64,000 nt of DNA from Heterocephalus glaber (GCF_000247695.1 NW_004624732.1:14199730-14263729), one strand, 5' to 3'. Shown: positions 10,400-23,296, numbered from the stretch's first letter. Numbers and translations are program-made. Notes: generated by a model from the letters alone, not told the origin.

Positions 10400-12627
10400 A
10401 CACAGAGGCCTAAAAGCATTAACCAATGGTGAGAGGTGGCCCACATTTTCTTCTGCTTTTTTTTTTTCTTTCACATTTTCTTCTTCTGATCCAGGCCACT
10501 ATTTCGCTAAATAACTGTATCCACACTTTTTTGTTTTCCATCAGCTATCACTCATTCAACTATAACTGAGCAGACCACGTGACAACTTCTGCAATCCTTT
10601 CTATCTCCTGAAACTAATATTTAGGAATATTTTTAAAAATATACAAGATTTACTTCTTTTAGTTATCTGATAATTGGACTGATTCTGAAGGCCAAGGTCT
10701 TGTAAGAATAAAGAAATATGGCAATCATTATCTAACTCCACCAAAAGTTTTAAATTTCAAACTAGATTATGTTTAGAGGTCAAGCCTTTAGGACAATAAA
10801 TTCTGTAACATTTCTTAGCTAGGAAGTCAGCTAACTTGACATTCCTTGGCATTCTAGTTTCATGAAAAATGACAGCATTTGCATCTCTTGGAGGCAGGTG
10901 CCACTGCTTTGTGGATTAACTGTGTTTGTCTAACAGGCCCAAAATGATGTTCAACTTGCGGAAAGTAACCATTAACTGTGTAATATGTGTACTGAACAGG
11001 AGTAAACAATGACTTCACTTACTCCACTTGATCATTCTTTCATACATTCATTTATGTACTCTTCCACTCATTCATTAATTCAAAGTGTGCATGATACCAA
11101 CATTTATTAGGTTCCTATTATTATGAGTGCCCAACCTCTGTTAGATGTGATCACCAAATAAATCATTGGTTGAATGTTGGGGGAACATCTGTAGGATTAT
11201 GTATAGCCCTGGAATAGCACCTTTCAAGGAGTACTAAACAAAAAAGGAAAAAAACCCCACCCCTCCCAAATATGCTACATTATTGTGCCTGATACAGCAA
11301 GGTGCAGAATGCAAACAATATAATCTTCCTAACTAATGAAAAAAAGAATGACTCATGTCGAGAGGCAGGGGGATTGATTTTGGAAAAGTAGACTATTCTT
11401 TCCAAAAAAAAAAAAAAAATTCTACCAGTATTATAACGCTTCAGGCTCTAGATAATATGGTGAACAGACATACTAGACTTTGTTTGCAGTAGAACCTTCC
11501 TGCTCTTTATTTTCCATCCCAGAAGCACAATATAGTGTAGTGAAGGACAGAAGCCAGTAAGGGAAAGAGGTCCATTTTGTGACACTTTTCTTAATGTAAG
11601 AGATCCCTTGACTTCTGTGAAACTGGGTGTGAACGGTGTGTCTCTGTCCATTCTCCCGGGATTTCAACCCCCTCCTCCACAGCCTCACCAGTTCCTCGGG
11701 AACCTGTCATCCCACACAAGTTAACAGCCTTGCCTTGAAACAGTGCATATGACCCATGGCTTGGTGAACAGTCTGAAAACCAATACATAATAAGTTTTAT
11801 TTGAAGGTCAGAAGGAGTGTTCATTTTCCCATTTTATTTTTCCCGGATCAGGTCATTATATGAACAAAGAAATTTTTCTTTTATACATAATTTGTAAAAA
11901 GCACCAAGATTTTCTAATACAGGAAGAAAAAACAAAGAATTCAAGTACCATCTTGTACAATATAAAAGTTGAAGAACTCTCACTCGAGAAAATGTGTTAA
12001 ACATTAATAGCAAGCTTAGGCTACTTCCCATCACAAAAACATAAAATGTAACAGATCAGTTTAAGAAAAAGGGTAAGTGAAGCCATGGTCCATAGGTAGA
12101 CACTTCAGATCAGAGGACTCAAGAACTGAAAATATTAAGGAGCATAAGTAATGTGTGCTCTGGTCAATGAATGTGCAATTTATTATCATTTTCCTTCTTT
12201 TTACATAAAATGATTCTCATCATGATCTGATAATCAACACCAACTGGAAGTGACTACTATTACCATCTTTGTCATCCAACTCTAGTAAGTTAGTGAAAAA
12301 CTATAAAATAAATGTTGTCACTTTAAGAATTATACGCCTCTAGGCAGAATTTTCACAAAGTATATTACAAGCAACTGCACATAAAATTCTAGGTTAAAAG
12401 TTTTGATGATAAGTTGGGAAATGCTGAATTTTTCCAACAGACAAGTTTTTTTCCATGTCTGAAAGCCTTTAGTGCTGGCAGTATTATAAATGTGTGGGAG
12501 AATCTGAGGATGAGTCTTCTTTTCTCAGTGTGTTTCCACATTTATCAGAAGAATGATGTGGGAAATTCTGAAGTACAGGTATGTTGTCTGACAATGAGGA
12601 ATCTAAATTCAGGGGAACGGTTATTTC
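10400..12627. other. Unique-looking intronic sequence, 2.2 kb
   Basis: The longest SINE-poor stretch of the large intron. A weak ATTCATTCATT-type block at 11030-11130 may be an old MIR/L2-like remnant. No gene or splice-compatible conserved exon was recognised. Confidence 0.45.
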
Positions 12628-12717
12628 TTTTTTTTTTTTTTTTTTGGGTACCGGGGATCGAACTTGGGACCTTGCGCTTGCAAGGCAAGCACCAGAACCA
12701 CTGAGCTAAATCCCCAG
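12628..12717 (-). repeat. ID-like SINE
   Basis: Target duplication GGAACGGTTATTTCT on both sides. Confidence 0.9.
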
Positions 12718-12719
12718 CA

Positions 12720-14215
12720 GGAACGGTTATTTCTAAGAAAGGAAAAAGGGACTGCAGAGAAGAACACAAAGGCCTTCAACCATATAAGGAAGTGTATTTC
12801 CTCAAAAATATTCAGAAATAAATATAGCAAATGCAAGGATTTATTACTGAGTGGTAGCACATAAGTGTTTTTCAAGTTGTAAAATCTTTTGAAATGTATG
12901 GTGTCAAAAGGGGAGCCAATATACAAATGTAAAAGTATAAACTCAATTGCAAAGGTAGAGGCACCATAAAACTGCCAATCTCCTACTTAAACAACAGATT
13001 TACTTGCCTAAGTAGGTAAAATGGTTCCTATGTATAAGTACAAACTATGTATTCACATGGAAAACTGAGCAAGGCTGACCTCAATGGAAATTAGCATACA
13101 ACTCATATGATTAATGCCATGTAACTAAGCTAGTACTTCTGGCATCAAAGCAATGTCTTATGAATTTATGATGAAATATATAATGCGAGATTCAAATCAA
13201 AACACGCAGGTGTTAAGTATTGCTGAAACTTACATGTAAGGGTGCTGTTAGACCCTAACGATAAAGAACGTATTTAGAAATACCTCTAGGATTATGAAAT
13301 GGAGAGAAACAATCAGGAAGTCATTGATACAACAGGAAAACCTGCCAACATTTTCCAAAACCACTGACTGGAGGTATTTAGTCTCAGTCCTCTATAGTCT
13401 TCAGTTATAATACCCAGAAAGAAGCGATTTTGTAGAATGTTTTGTGATAACCAGCACACACCCCTCCTTTTTCAGATTTTGATACAGGGCCTTGCTAAAT
13501 TGCCCAGACTGATCTCACAATCCTCCTGCCAGACTCTCCAGAGTACCTGGAATTACCATATGAGCTTTTTAAAACTTTAATAATTTTCTTAGACAATTCT
13601 AAAGTATTCATCAAAGACATTTAAAGGGAAGGAATGTAACCAAATATTCTTCAATTTCATTGCTGTAGCATTCTTCCAAAACCATGATGCACCAAATCAT
13701 CAGGCACACTTCAGCCATTTATCTAAGCTGGCAGAGACTTGTGCCCCACACACTTTAAGAAAGCAACATGAAGTCCGCTGGAAGTAAATGCGCACTAGGT
13801 TTCCTGTGTTTGTGTGTGTCTGTCATTCAACAATCAAATGTTCTCTAGGAAAATTTCTGCAGACATTCATAATGCAACACAGAGTGAAGAAAAGAAGTGT
13901 ACAGTCAATATTTTAAAAAATAGCAAAATGTAAAAACCAAACAAAAAAATATTTATAAGACTGATACAAGTCTGGCAATAACAAGACTACCAGAAAATCA
14001 CTCTAACAATAGTTATTAGTGTCAGCACAAAGACTGGGCCAAGAATTGAAAAGAAACCTCTAATAAGGAGGAAACAGTAGAACCAAGGAAAAAAGATGTT
14101 CCAAGTGACTTGCTGGACACTTCTGGGGTAAGCCTACTTTCTGAAACCAAGTTCAAAAGATAAACTGGTTCACTTTCGGTTAGCTAGGTAATACATTTTT
14201 TTTTTATTAAAACTT
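12720..14215. other. Intronic sequence with one old B1 remnant
   Basis: A reverse B1-type piece lies at 13465-13562 (TTTTGATACAGGGCCTTGC to TGGAATTACC). Nothing else was recognised. Confidence 0.5.
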
Positions 14216-14223
14216 TACGTACA

Positions 14224-14306
14224 GGGCTGGGGATTTAGCTCAGTGGTTCCGGAGTCTGCCTCGCAAGCGGAAAGATCTGAGTTCGATCCCCGGTACCAAA
14301 AAAAAA
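14224..14306 (+). repeat. ID-like SINE
   Basis: Flanks AAACTTTACGTACA / AAAGTTTACGTACA. Confidence 0.9.
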
Positions 14307-14637
14307 GTTTACGTACATAAAAGCAACAAATAATTCTAGCCAAAGTGAAGTATTTAACCCCATGGTAATCATAGTCATCCACAGAATCAACTGAACTTTG
14401 AATCCATGTTCTGTTAGAATCTTCTTGGGCATAGTCACACATTTTTGGTAAATGTGGTTCTCTATAATCTTGTCTACCTAATACTGCTCACATTTTGAAA
14501 GAAAGGTAACAGCAGTGACAAAAAAGCAGCTATATCAGAACAAAGTTACATGAATTCCTAAATATTGCTGATGGCAAGTGTTTGTCACATGATCCCCTAG
14601 CAGGTTGTATGATTTGTAGCTATTAAGAATTTCTTCT

Positions 14638-14796
14638 ATGCCGGGAATGGTGGCACACACCTGTAATCCCAGCACTTGGGAGGCTGAGGCAGGAGAAACA
14701 CTGTGAGTTCAAGGCCAGCCTGGATTACAAAGTGAGTTCAAGACCAGCCTGAACTACACGGCCAGATCCTGTCTCAAAAAGCAAACAAACAAAAAG
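14638..14796 (+). repeat. B1 SINE
   Basis: Well preserved; GTGAGTTCAAGGCCAGCC occurs twice (the internal duplication), then CCTGTCTCAAAA and a (CAAA)n tail. Confidence 0.9.
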
Positions 14797-15032
14797 TAAC
14801 AAAAAAGAGAATTTTTTTTATAAATGAGTAATCTGGACAACATAAACTCCAACTGGATCTTAACAATATCTTATGTTTCAAAGCACAAAGTAGACAGCTA
14901 AGAAAACCTCAAATGGGAGATGATTAATTTTCATTATATAAAAAACACATTCCAATAAAGTATTTAGGCCATATTGATATAAATGAGTAAGTGGGGGTGA
15001 AGAGTGAAACCTCCCATGAATAAGAATTTCAA

Positions 15033-15117
15033 GGGCCGGGGATCTAGCTCAGTAGTTCCGCTGCCTGCCTTGCAAGTGGAAGGACCGGAGTTCAATCCCT
15101 GGTACCAAAAAAAAAAA
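15033..15117 (+). repeat. ID-like SINE
   Basis: Flanked by AAGAATTTCAA. Confidence 0.9.
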
Positions 15118-15604
15118 AGAATTTCAAATAACTTATGTAGCTACTCCACCCTAAAGGAGGTGGTACATAACTCCCCACGCTTAAGTGGGAAGTTCATTTC
15201 GAAGAGTACAGCATGGGCAGAGAAGGAAAAGTAACATTCCACTGGAGAATCCAGAAAAACAGTATTTCAGGTGAGTGAGGTCAAGATCAGGTCAAGCTGA
15301 CAGTACACACCATGGTATGATGTGCTGAAAATGAAACTTTACCTCTGTGCTCCACATCCCAAAAACCCATAATCCTGAGTCTAATGATGAGAAAACATCA
15401 GTTAAATTCTGTGGGGCACTCATAAAATATCATAAAAGTCTCATAAATACATTAGCTATAAGACAAGGGAACAAAATCTTCAAAGTGCTGAGGTGAGGGG
15501 GAAAAAAAAAAGACCTTGAATCTAGCATTCTCTATCTTGCCAGTGTTGTTATAAATGTAGGCATGAAATAAAGACATGTAACAACATTTTAACAATATTT
15601 TTCA

Positions 15605-15688
15605 TAAACTCAGTAGGCTGAGGCAGAAGGATCATTAATTCAAAGCAAGCCTGAACTACATAAAAAGTCTGAACTCAAAAAAAGGAAT
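15605..15688 (+). repeat. B1 fragment
   Basis: AGGCTGAGGCAGAAGGATCA through GCCTGAACTACAT only. Confidence 0.6.
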
Positions 15689-15856
15689 AAAAAACTATTT
15701 TTGTTGCTCATAGATTTAAAAAAAAATCTTACCACTCTAAACACATGGAAACAAAATAATGCTTTTAAATTCAAATTTAACAACTAGACAACACAAGATG
15801 CTTAAAACTGACATCTTGTACTTTATTAACAAATGAGTGATGAAAAGCCTAGAGAA

Positions 15857-15948
15857 GGGCTGGGGATTTAGCTCAGTGGTTCTGCTGCCTGCCTCGCAAG
15901 TACAAGGTCCTGAGTTCAATCCCCGGTATCAAAAAAAAACAAAAAAAA
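15857..15948 (+). repeat. ID-like SINE
   Basis: Flanks AAAAGCCTAGA on both sides. Confidence 0.9.
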
Positions 15949-16350
15949 GCCTAGACAGCAAAAATTAGACCTACACAAACTGTACTGAAAGCCAATATTC
16001 TGTTCTTCAATAAAACAGACTAATGTTTCATCTGTTCTCTGCTCTGAGTAGTATCAAGAGTGAGTCATAAGAATGTCACAACCTACTGTTAATTCTCTCT
16101 TACAGGAAGAGAGTAACTAAGAGATGAAATTAGCTCTTCCCAATAGAACCACAAGTACAGTGTCAGATGAGTTGCACTGGAATCAACAAAAGGACGTTAA
16201 ATATAATTTAATTCAAATGGGTAATGTGTTCAGTGCTCACATGCTACACAGCAATTATTAGTAAAAAACTGAATAAACCAAATGTTAATCCTCAGATGTC
16301 ACTAGTTGTATCCTCATGTAATTTACTTACCCTTAATATTTTCATGTATA

Positions 16351-16430
16351 GCCAGGGATTTAGCTCAGTGGCACGGAACCTGCCACGCAAGTGGAAGGTT
16401 GTGAGTTCGATCCCCGGTACCCAAAAAATA
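16351..16430 (+). repeat. ID-like SINE
   Basis: Lacks the first GG; otherwise complete to CCCCGGTACCC. Confidence 0.85.
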
Positions 16431-16534
16431 TACATAACTTTTTTTAATGTATAAAATGGACATTACTACTCAATTGTGGGGTTATTTCAGGAATTAAATA
16501 AAGTATTATCATCTTGCCTAGCACATTTTGTTGT

Positions 16535-16680
16535 TGTAGAGTTATTTGTTTTTGAGACAGTTTCACTGTGTTTTCCAGTCTGGTCTTGAACTCCCGGGCT
16601 AAAGCCATCCTTTTGCCTCAACTTCCGGAGTAGCTGAGACCCCACGTATGCACTACCCACCTCCTTGGTTCTAGCATTCA
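16535..16680 (-). repeat. B1-type SINE, diverged
   Basis: TTTTTGAGACAGTTTCACTGTG to CCGGAGTAGCTGAGACC; close to the undivided 7SL-like form. Confidence 0.7.
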
Positions 16681-17049
16681 TTTTGAACACTCAGTGAATG
16701 AAACCTTTCACTTTGACCCAATCTCTGCCCTGAAAGGGCTCACTATAGGGACAAGTGTTCCATACAGACTTAGTAATCCAACAAGAGCTATTTAACAATG
16801 TGAATAAAGTATGGAAGACAGAAAATAGCTCAACTTGAAAGCACTTCCCCAAAGTAAAACTTCCCTAAGGCTTAAATTTCAGTTTTTAAATGACCACCGA
16901 AAAACAGCCTGAGTTCTGCCCACCAACATCCAATTCAAGCGTTAAGACTGGATGCAATGCCATTGATCTCTCAGAGATGGGAGCTCTAAAATGGGAGACC
17001 ACTGTTACCTTCACTGGTTTGACTATTCTTAGTGACTAACACAGATATA

Positions 17050-17135
17050 TAAGGGCCTGGGATTATAACACAGTGGTAGAGATTTGGCCACTGGGTTCCA
17101 TCCCAGCACAATAAAATAAAATAAAGGCAGATAAT
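17050..17135 (+). repeat. Diverged tRNA-arm SINE
   Basis: AAGGGCCTGGGATTATAACACAG to CCATCCCAGCAC, then an AAAAT tail. Confidence 0.6.
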
Positions 17136-17411
17136 ACTTCTGATGTGACTATAGATTCCCTTGGCCCAAAATGCTAACTCCAAAACTGAGAAGATGATAC
17201 CAATCATTTCCTTATTTTGGGTACAAATGTTTGATGACTCTACATTTCCTCAGTTTTGAAAGAATATTAACACATTTCTAGGGGGGAAAAAAACCAGGAA
17301 AAATACTAACAAAATGTTTTTCAGTTAATCACTTACCTCTAAATCCTCCAGCAGTGTCATGGATTGCCTTATATTTAAATATACGATTAAAATTTTAATA
17401 CGAAGAAATGT

Positions 17412-17865
17412 TTTTTGTTTTTGAGACAAGGCCTCATTCTGAAGTTCAGGCCGACCTTGCAGCAATTGCCTGTTTACCTCAAGACTGTCCTTCGCTACCC
17501 ACCTCTAAACACATATATGCAAGTCCAGGGAGTTTACCATCCAGAAGAGCAGCCTTTTAAGTACGTGGACCTAATGAAGCAGCTACCAAAAAAATGCATG
17601 TATTAAAGCCAGGCATGGCGGTGCTCATCTGTAATCCTATCACACAGGAGGTGGAGGCAGGAGAAACCCATGTTCAAGGTCAGCCTGAACTACACAGTTG
17701 AGACCTTGTCTCAAACAAAAAACCCAAAACGCACACACGCACGTGTGTACACACACACACACAGACACACACACACTTCAATTACTATGCTTATTTTTGC
17801 AGTCCTGGGAACCCAACCCAGGGCCTCTCACATACTAGGCAAGAACTTCACTATGCTGAACATTT
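17412..17865. repeat. Cluster of B1 fragments with a (CA)n tract
   Basis: Reverse B1 piece at 17412-17515, forward B1 at 17607-17728, CA microsatellite at 17730-17778 in its tail, and a reverse tRNA arm at about 17790-17865. Confidence 0.7.
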
Positions 17866-18001
17866 AAGGTGTTCAAATATTAAACAAAACACAAAATTTG
17901 CCACTATGAAAAACAAAAAGACCAATCACTTAAGGTTGCTAGAAATGAAATACGTAACTGATGAATAAAGTTGGTATCAGAAGAACTAAAAAACAGATTG
18001 G

Positions 18002-18104
18002 GGGGCCAGGGATTTAGCTCAGTGGTTTCGCTGCCTGCTGAGCAAGCGCAAGGACCCGAGTTCAATCCCTGGTACCAAAAACAAAACAAAACAAAACAAA
18101 AAAA
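18002..18104 (+). repeat. ID-like SINE with long CAAAA tail
   Basis: Flanks AGATTGGG on both sides; four CAAAA units in the tail. Confidence 0.9.
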
Positions 18105-18860
18105 GATTGGGCAAGAAGGTTACACAGTATTCTGTAAGATAAAAACAGAAATCTCTCACTACTTAAAAGGACAGAAACACAAAATATGAAAGAAAAAATA
18201 ATACAATGCAAACAGCACTGGGATACCTAATATTCATGTCCTGAGAATGCTATAAAATATGTAGAGAAATGGGAAATAAGACTGCACCTTAAAGGGTGCT
18301 AAGAAAGATTAAGTTTAAAATATAACTTGCAAATCCATACTTTAAAAGACTCTTTTCATAGAGAAAAAGGTCATTTAAAGGACACTCAAAGAAGAAAACT
18401 AGGGAGAATAAGCACTGCAATCTGATTCTATCAGAGAAACAATTAAAGATAATTAAGGTCTTCAAAGTTCCAAGGGAAAAGGACTTCAAACCAAGAATTC
18501 ACACCCCAGATAAATCTTAAGTCAAGTATAAATGTGATGGCAAATTGAAGACCTTTCTAGACACATGTATTTTGAAACTGCAGTTTTGGAGGAAAAAATT
18601 TGAAACTGTTTTTCAACTAAATTGAAAAAAATGAGTGGACTGAGAGGAGACCAAGAAACTCTAATATGACAGTAGATATAAGAACAGAAAACAATCCAAA
18701 TTAGAGCAGGAAGTTGGAGAACTTGAAGAATGCATTCAAAAACAAAAAAAATCCATTCATTCAAACTGCAGTTAAAAAGCTAAAACCTTGCCAGAATAAA
18801 AGGTTTTAGTGGCACTAAGAAAAAAGTGAAGTTAATCTGAAATTTTAAGAAAAACTGTAA
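18105..18860. other. Intronic sequence, purine-biased
   Basis: About 750 bp, A/G-rich on the + strand (reading such as GAAGAATGCATTCAAAAAC), resembling the body of a decayed LINE. No family was assigned. Confidence 0.35.
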
Positions 18861-18861
18861 T

Positions 18862-18944
18862 GGGCCAGGGATTTAGCTCAGTGGTGTTGTATCTGCCTCT
18901 CAAGTGCAAGGTCCTGAGTTTAATCCCTGGTACCAAAAAAAAGA
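18862..18944 (+). repeat. ID-like SINE
   Basis: Flanks AAGAAAAACTGTAA / AAGAAAAACTATAA. Confidence 0.9.
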
Positions 18945-19015
18945 AAAACTATAACAAAGTAAACTGTGGCATTATTTTCAATAGCTGACTGAGCGATGGA
19001 CTTAAGAAAAGTGTC

Positions 19016-19105
19016 TTGGGGGGACTTAGCTCAGTGGTGCTGCATCTGCCTCGAAAGCACAAGGTCCTGAGTTCAATCCCTGGTACCAGAAAAACAAACA
19101 AACAA
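19016..19105 (+). repeat. ID-like SINE, first of a nested pair
   Basis: Slightly shortened head (GGGGGGACTTAGCTC). Preceded by AAGAAAAGTGTC, which recurs after it and after the next SINE. Confidence 0.85.
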
Positions 19106-19115
19106 GAAAAGTGTC

Positions 19116-19219
19116 GGGGCTGGGGATTTAGCTCAGTGGTTCCGTTGATTGCTTTGCAAGCACAAGGACCCGAGTTCGATCCCCGGTACCAAAAAAAGAA
19201 AAAAAACAAAACAAAACAA
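19116..19219 (+). repeat. ID-like SINE, second of a nested pair
   Basis: Better preserved than its left neighbour and lying in the same AAGAAAAGTGTC target. Confidence 0.9.
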
Positions 19220-19765
19220 GAAAAGTGTCTTGTTGACAACTTTCTTTCATCTGGTTATATGATTATCATTCTTCCTCTAAAGCCCGATTACATTACTTAA
19301 TTCTGGGATACAGTATCATTCATATGAGAAATTGTAGTTTTTGGTTTTTGTTTCTTAGAATTTTTAAATAGGAAAAGAATACAGGATAATTGTAGTTGAG
19401 TAACAATAAAAATGGTTTAAAATCTATGACTATATAAGTAAAGGAAGGTAGAGAGGTACAAGGTAGAGAAGTAGAAAAACAATGAGACGCAGATTTCCTT
19501 CTGAAACCTTATGGTGAGTGGAAAAATTCTGCATAAAATTAATTGGTGAGCCCCAAAACTTAAGATTTAAGAACACTGAAAGCTGTAAACTACAATTCAC
19601 CATAATAAAAACCTGAAAGGGCATAGCTGGTGGCAAAAGACCATTAAATTCCTTATTTTTCATGACAGGAAGAAAAAATGTGCCATACCAGGCAGATACA
19701 GTAAGATATTATTTATAATTCTGATGGTAACCACAGTATAAATAAAAATAAAATCAGAAGTTACT

Positions 19766-19980
19766 GCTGGGAGCAAGGCATGGTGCCACATACTTGTAAT
19801 CCTAGCACTCTAGGAGGCCACCGCAAAAGGATCATAAATTTGAGCCTAGACCAGGCAATTTAGCAACTTACCGAGACAGTCTCAAAATTTTAAAAGTAAA
19901 GGGTGGTAGGACAAGAGGGCTGGGGATGTAGTTCTGTCCAAAGGGCCTGGGTTCAATCCTCAGTAGCCCCCCACACAAAA
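19766..19980 (+). repeat. B1-ID dimer
   Basis: B1 arm (AAGGCATGGTGCCACA) and tRNA arm (GGGCTGGGGATGTAG to TTCAATCCTCAGTAG). Confidence 0.8.
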
Positions 19981-20274
19981 ATCTCCAAAGTTAGGTATAA
20001 GTTTAACAAATTTTTACATTTCAAGTTCTATCACCTCTATAGTGTCAAATACATATGGTATCATTTTATAAAAATAAGTAACTTTCTTAAACTTTGCCCT
20101 TAATGATGTCTAGGACATTAACAACAACTCTTTCCAAAAGCCCTTTGACTCACTGAGTTTATTGTCATGAGTCTATTGTCACAAGTCTAATGCAAATTAC
20201 ATAAGTGCAAACAAAAATAAAGGTACAAGGAAGCTTGATGCACAACTTCCTCTTAGCAAAAATCTGCAATTCCT

Positions 20275-20725
20275 AATGCCCGTCCATGAAGAATGGTTAA
20301 ATAATTCATGGTAGCTACATACTATAGAACATTATCAAGCAAAGACTAGGGGATAATGACTGAGATATATAGTGTGTAGTAAGAAAAGCAAATAGCAAAG
20401 AAATGTGTATAGTATAACCCCTTTCTACAGTAATTTTTTTTTTTTTTTTTTTTGGTACCGGGGATCGAACTCAGGTCCTTGCACTTGCGCAGCAGGCGGT
20501 AAAACCACTGAGTTAAGCCCCCGGCCCGTCTACAGTAATTTTTTAAAATTGTTTTTGTATATGAATAAGAACTCTGGAAAGATACATATCAAATTATTAA
20601 AAGAATAGTTCTTACCTCTGGAGATTTGGAAAGGGGAGGGGAAGACAATGACTTTTACTTCTAATTGTTTAACATTTTAATGAATGTTTATTACCTTTGT
20701 AATACGCAGAAATTACAAAAAAAAT
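20275..20725 (+). mobile_element. L1M 3'-end remnant, split by a SINE
   Basis: GAATGGTTAAATAATTCATGG, ATAGAACATTATCAAGC, GAACTCTGGAAAGATACATA, CTTACCTCTGGAGA and GGGGAGGGGAAG follow the order of L1M-class 3' regions in sense orientation. Confidence 0.7.
20438..20527 (-). repeat. ID-like SINE within the L1 remnant
   Basis: CTACAGTAATTTTTT is repeated on both sides. Confidence 0.9.
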
Positions 20726-20729
20726 TAAT

Positions 20730-21815
20730 TTTACATTAATCTCATCCACTTCTTTCCTTATTTTTCCACCCCTCCCATCCAACAACACTGTTGCACCACA
20801 CATCTCAGCCTTCCACAGAGTACAATGTGAATCCAGCTCATAACTCTCTCCAGTTCTTACTTCCATGAGATAAAAAGAATATATCTGCTGTCATGTGTGA
20901 CTGACAAAAGCAATGCATTAGTCTTCACCCTGGTTGGTGAGGAATGGCACCGCTAATGAAGCCAGGCTGCAAGTGAGATCCCCATACATGTCAGTGATTG
21001 TATTCGTCCTCTGTCATCTTCCTGATTACCCATCACAGGACAAGATATGGAAAGACCAAAGTAAATCCCTTTAAACTAGGTAATGGCAAACACTTCTGTA
21101 AAATACATACTCAGAGTGGGCTTTCCATGGCATGTTTGTTCTATTCTGAAGAACACCTCAGTGTATTATGACCAGAGTTTACACATTTCTTTTGCCATCA
21201 GACACACAGAAATCCTGTAATCATGCTATTGATGCTTCCCAGGGAGAAGATGCTGTTAGCCGGGTATGTGCAGCAGCACTGCTCTTTGCTCTAGGAGACC
21301 AGTGTAATGTTGAGACCTGCGAGCCATGAAGTTTCCAGTTTCTGCTCTAGAATTTCATCTTCAGTCAGCACAGTGGATATAAAAATCAAAACAATGTGGC
21401 AGAATGAAGGCTTTTCACCCTTTACTGTGCTTAAAGAATTTTACTGTCACTATACTTTTTTAGAAACATTGACAATAAAAGGAGAAAAGACCAAAGAAAA
21501 ATAGACTGAGGACATAATGCAACAAAAGTTCTGGTTATAGAAATATTCATAACAAAAACATCTGATTTTGATTCAATTTAAAATTAAGATGTATATTTAA
21601 AAATGTCAAAATAATTCACCTACAAAAAATATAGCTTTTTTTTGCCTTTGTTTTTTCAAGACATTTCAAACCTAGTAAAACGTAGCAATACATTGCTATA
21701 AATCCAGAGTATCTCAATATAAGATAAACTCATCAAACAGAGTTTACCTAACTAGAACTCAAAAAAGCAGTTGGTAGTTCTCAAGGAAGATTCAGCTATA
21801 CTATCTATTCAAAAA
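20730..21815. other. Unassigned intronic sequence
   Basis: About 1.1 kb without a recognised repeat or exon; GC is slightly higher at 20880-21350. Confidence 0.45.
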
Positions 21816-21857
21816 AATAAATAAGAAAAATAAATAAATAAATAAATAAATAAACAA
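21816..21857. repeat. (AAAT)n microsatellite
   Basis: About ten AAAT units directly ahead of a SINE. Confidence 0.9.
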
Positions 21858-21863
21858 GAGCTA

Positions 21864-21944
21864 GGGCCGGGGATTTAGCTGCCTGCCTCGCAAGCACTAG
21901 GTCCCGAGTTCGATCTGATCCCCCATACAAAAAAAAAAAAAAAG
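21864..21944 (+). repeat. ID-like SINE with internal deletion
   Basis: Jumps from GATTTAGCT directly to GCCTGCCTCGC, losing the middle; a short GATCTGATC duplication lies near the B-box. Confidence 0.85.
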
Positions 21945-22165
21945 AGCCAAGTGTGGAGCACACACCTGCAATCCCAGTACTTGGGAGGCTGAGCCAGAAG
22001 GACTACAAGTTTGATTGGGGCCAGCCTTAGCAACTTAGCAATACCTCTCTCAAAGTTAAAAACAAAAACAAAAACAAAAAAACCTGGAAATACAGCTCAG
22101 TGGTGGATCATCTGCCTAGCATGGATGAAGTGCTGGGTTCAATCCTTAGTATGGCAAAAAACAAA
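21945..22165 (+). repeat. B1-ID dimer
   Basis: B1 arm to CTCTCTCAAAG, a (CAAAAA)n linker, then an arm with TACAGCTCAGTGGTGG. Confidence 0.85.
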
Positions 22166-22260
22166 AATCAAGCAAGTGCACAAGTAGATAAAAGCAAAGA
22201 GAACTCTGGAAATGGTGCATGGGAATGTTGGGAGTAAAAATTTCCTTAAGATTTCCTGCA

Positions 22261-22350
22261 GGGCCGAGGATTTAGCTCAGTGGTTTCGCCACCTGCCTTG
22301 CAAGCGCAAGGACCCAAGTTCGATCCCCGGTACCAAAAAAAAAAAAAAAA
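22261..22350 (+). repeat. ID-like SINE
   Basis: Flanks AGATTTCCTGCA / AGATTTCCTGTG. Confidence 0.9.
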
Positions 22351-22664
22351 AGATTTCCTGTGGTTCTGATATGACAGTGGAGGTATGAGAACTTACATAG
22401 AGTTTTTAAAAAATAAGTCATAGTTCCATTTCAATACGTTATTTATTTAAATATGGCTTACAATACAGTTGACACTTCTAAACCTAAGAATCACTACTGA
22501 AAAGAGTATAACATATCCCACACCAACTCTTGATTCAATAATGCTTCCCTTTGACATGTCTCCTAGTCAATTCTAAGTTCCTCTTTAACTAAAATATTCT
22601 ATGTTCTTTGCTTTATTCGTGTGTTAGTATCTGTCTCTGACATACATGACTTAAACAACACACA

Positions 22665-22860
22665 CCATCCTCACGCTGTATTGTGGGGGCTACCTTCTCT
22701 GTAAGAATGAGGTTCTCACAAAACCCCTGGGCAGTAGGTATCACTGACCCCACTTTAGAGATGAGGAAATAGAAGGTGAGAGACTATCCAAGCCCAGTGG
22801 CAGAGCTAGGATTTATAGCCAAATTACTGACTTTTAGCTGAGTAATGTTTAAAGCAATAC
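22665..22860 (+). repeat. MIR SINE
   Basis: CCACTTTAGAGATGAGGAAAT, GAGACTATCCAAG and GTGGCAGAGCTAGGATTTATA match the conserved MIR core. Confidence 0.75.
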
Positions 22861-23011
22861 TGAAGAAGAAAAAAGATTGCATCAAGTAGAAACTATGTAC
22901 CTAGAATTTTGGACCAGCTATAGAGCACAGGTTCTACATTAAAATTTTTTCTTCTTTGTCATTTAAACATAATAAACAGTAATTACACTAGATCCTTTTG
23001 TCATTAAATTT

Positions 23012-23105
23012 TCTTTTTTCTTTTTCTTTTTTTGTACCAGGGATCAAACTCAGGTCCTTATACTTGCGGGGCAGGCAGCGGAACCACTGAGCTAAATCCC
23101 TGGCC
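23012..23105 (-). repeat. ID-like SINE
   Basis: Flanks TTTTGTCATTAAATTT / TTTTGTTATTAAATTT. Confidence 0.9.
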
Positions 23106-23296
23106 CATTTTGTTATTAAATTTTAAAGGCAGCAAGCAATACACCAAGTAGTTTATCCTTTCCTTCTTACAGGAAAAAACAGCTGTTATGAATAGACTTG
23201 TACTCATCACTGACTGTGAAAAGACATAGTAAACCAGTACTATTCTACATCAATCCTTCTAGCAAATGGATTAAACAAACAAACAAACAAAAAAAA

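Noticed and set aside
12545..12926. Open frames overlapping the SINE at 12628
   Set aside because: They run through the A-tail and SINE body; the same peptide patterns recur at every ID-like copy.
14224..14306. tRNA-like A- and B-box motifs (GATTTAGCTCAGTGG, GTTCGATCC), here and in dozens of other places
   Set aside because: All end in GGTACC plus A-runs and many have target duplications, and none folds as a complete tRNA with acceptor-stem pairing. They are SINEs, not tRNA genes.
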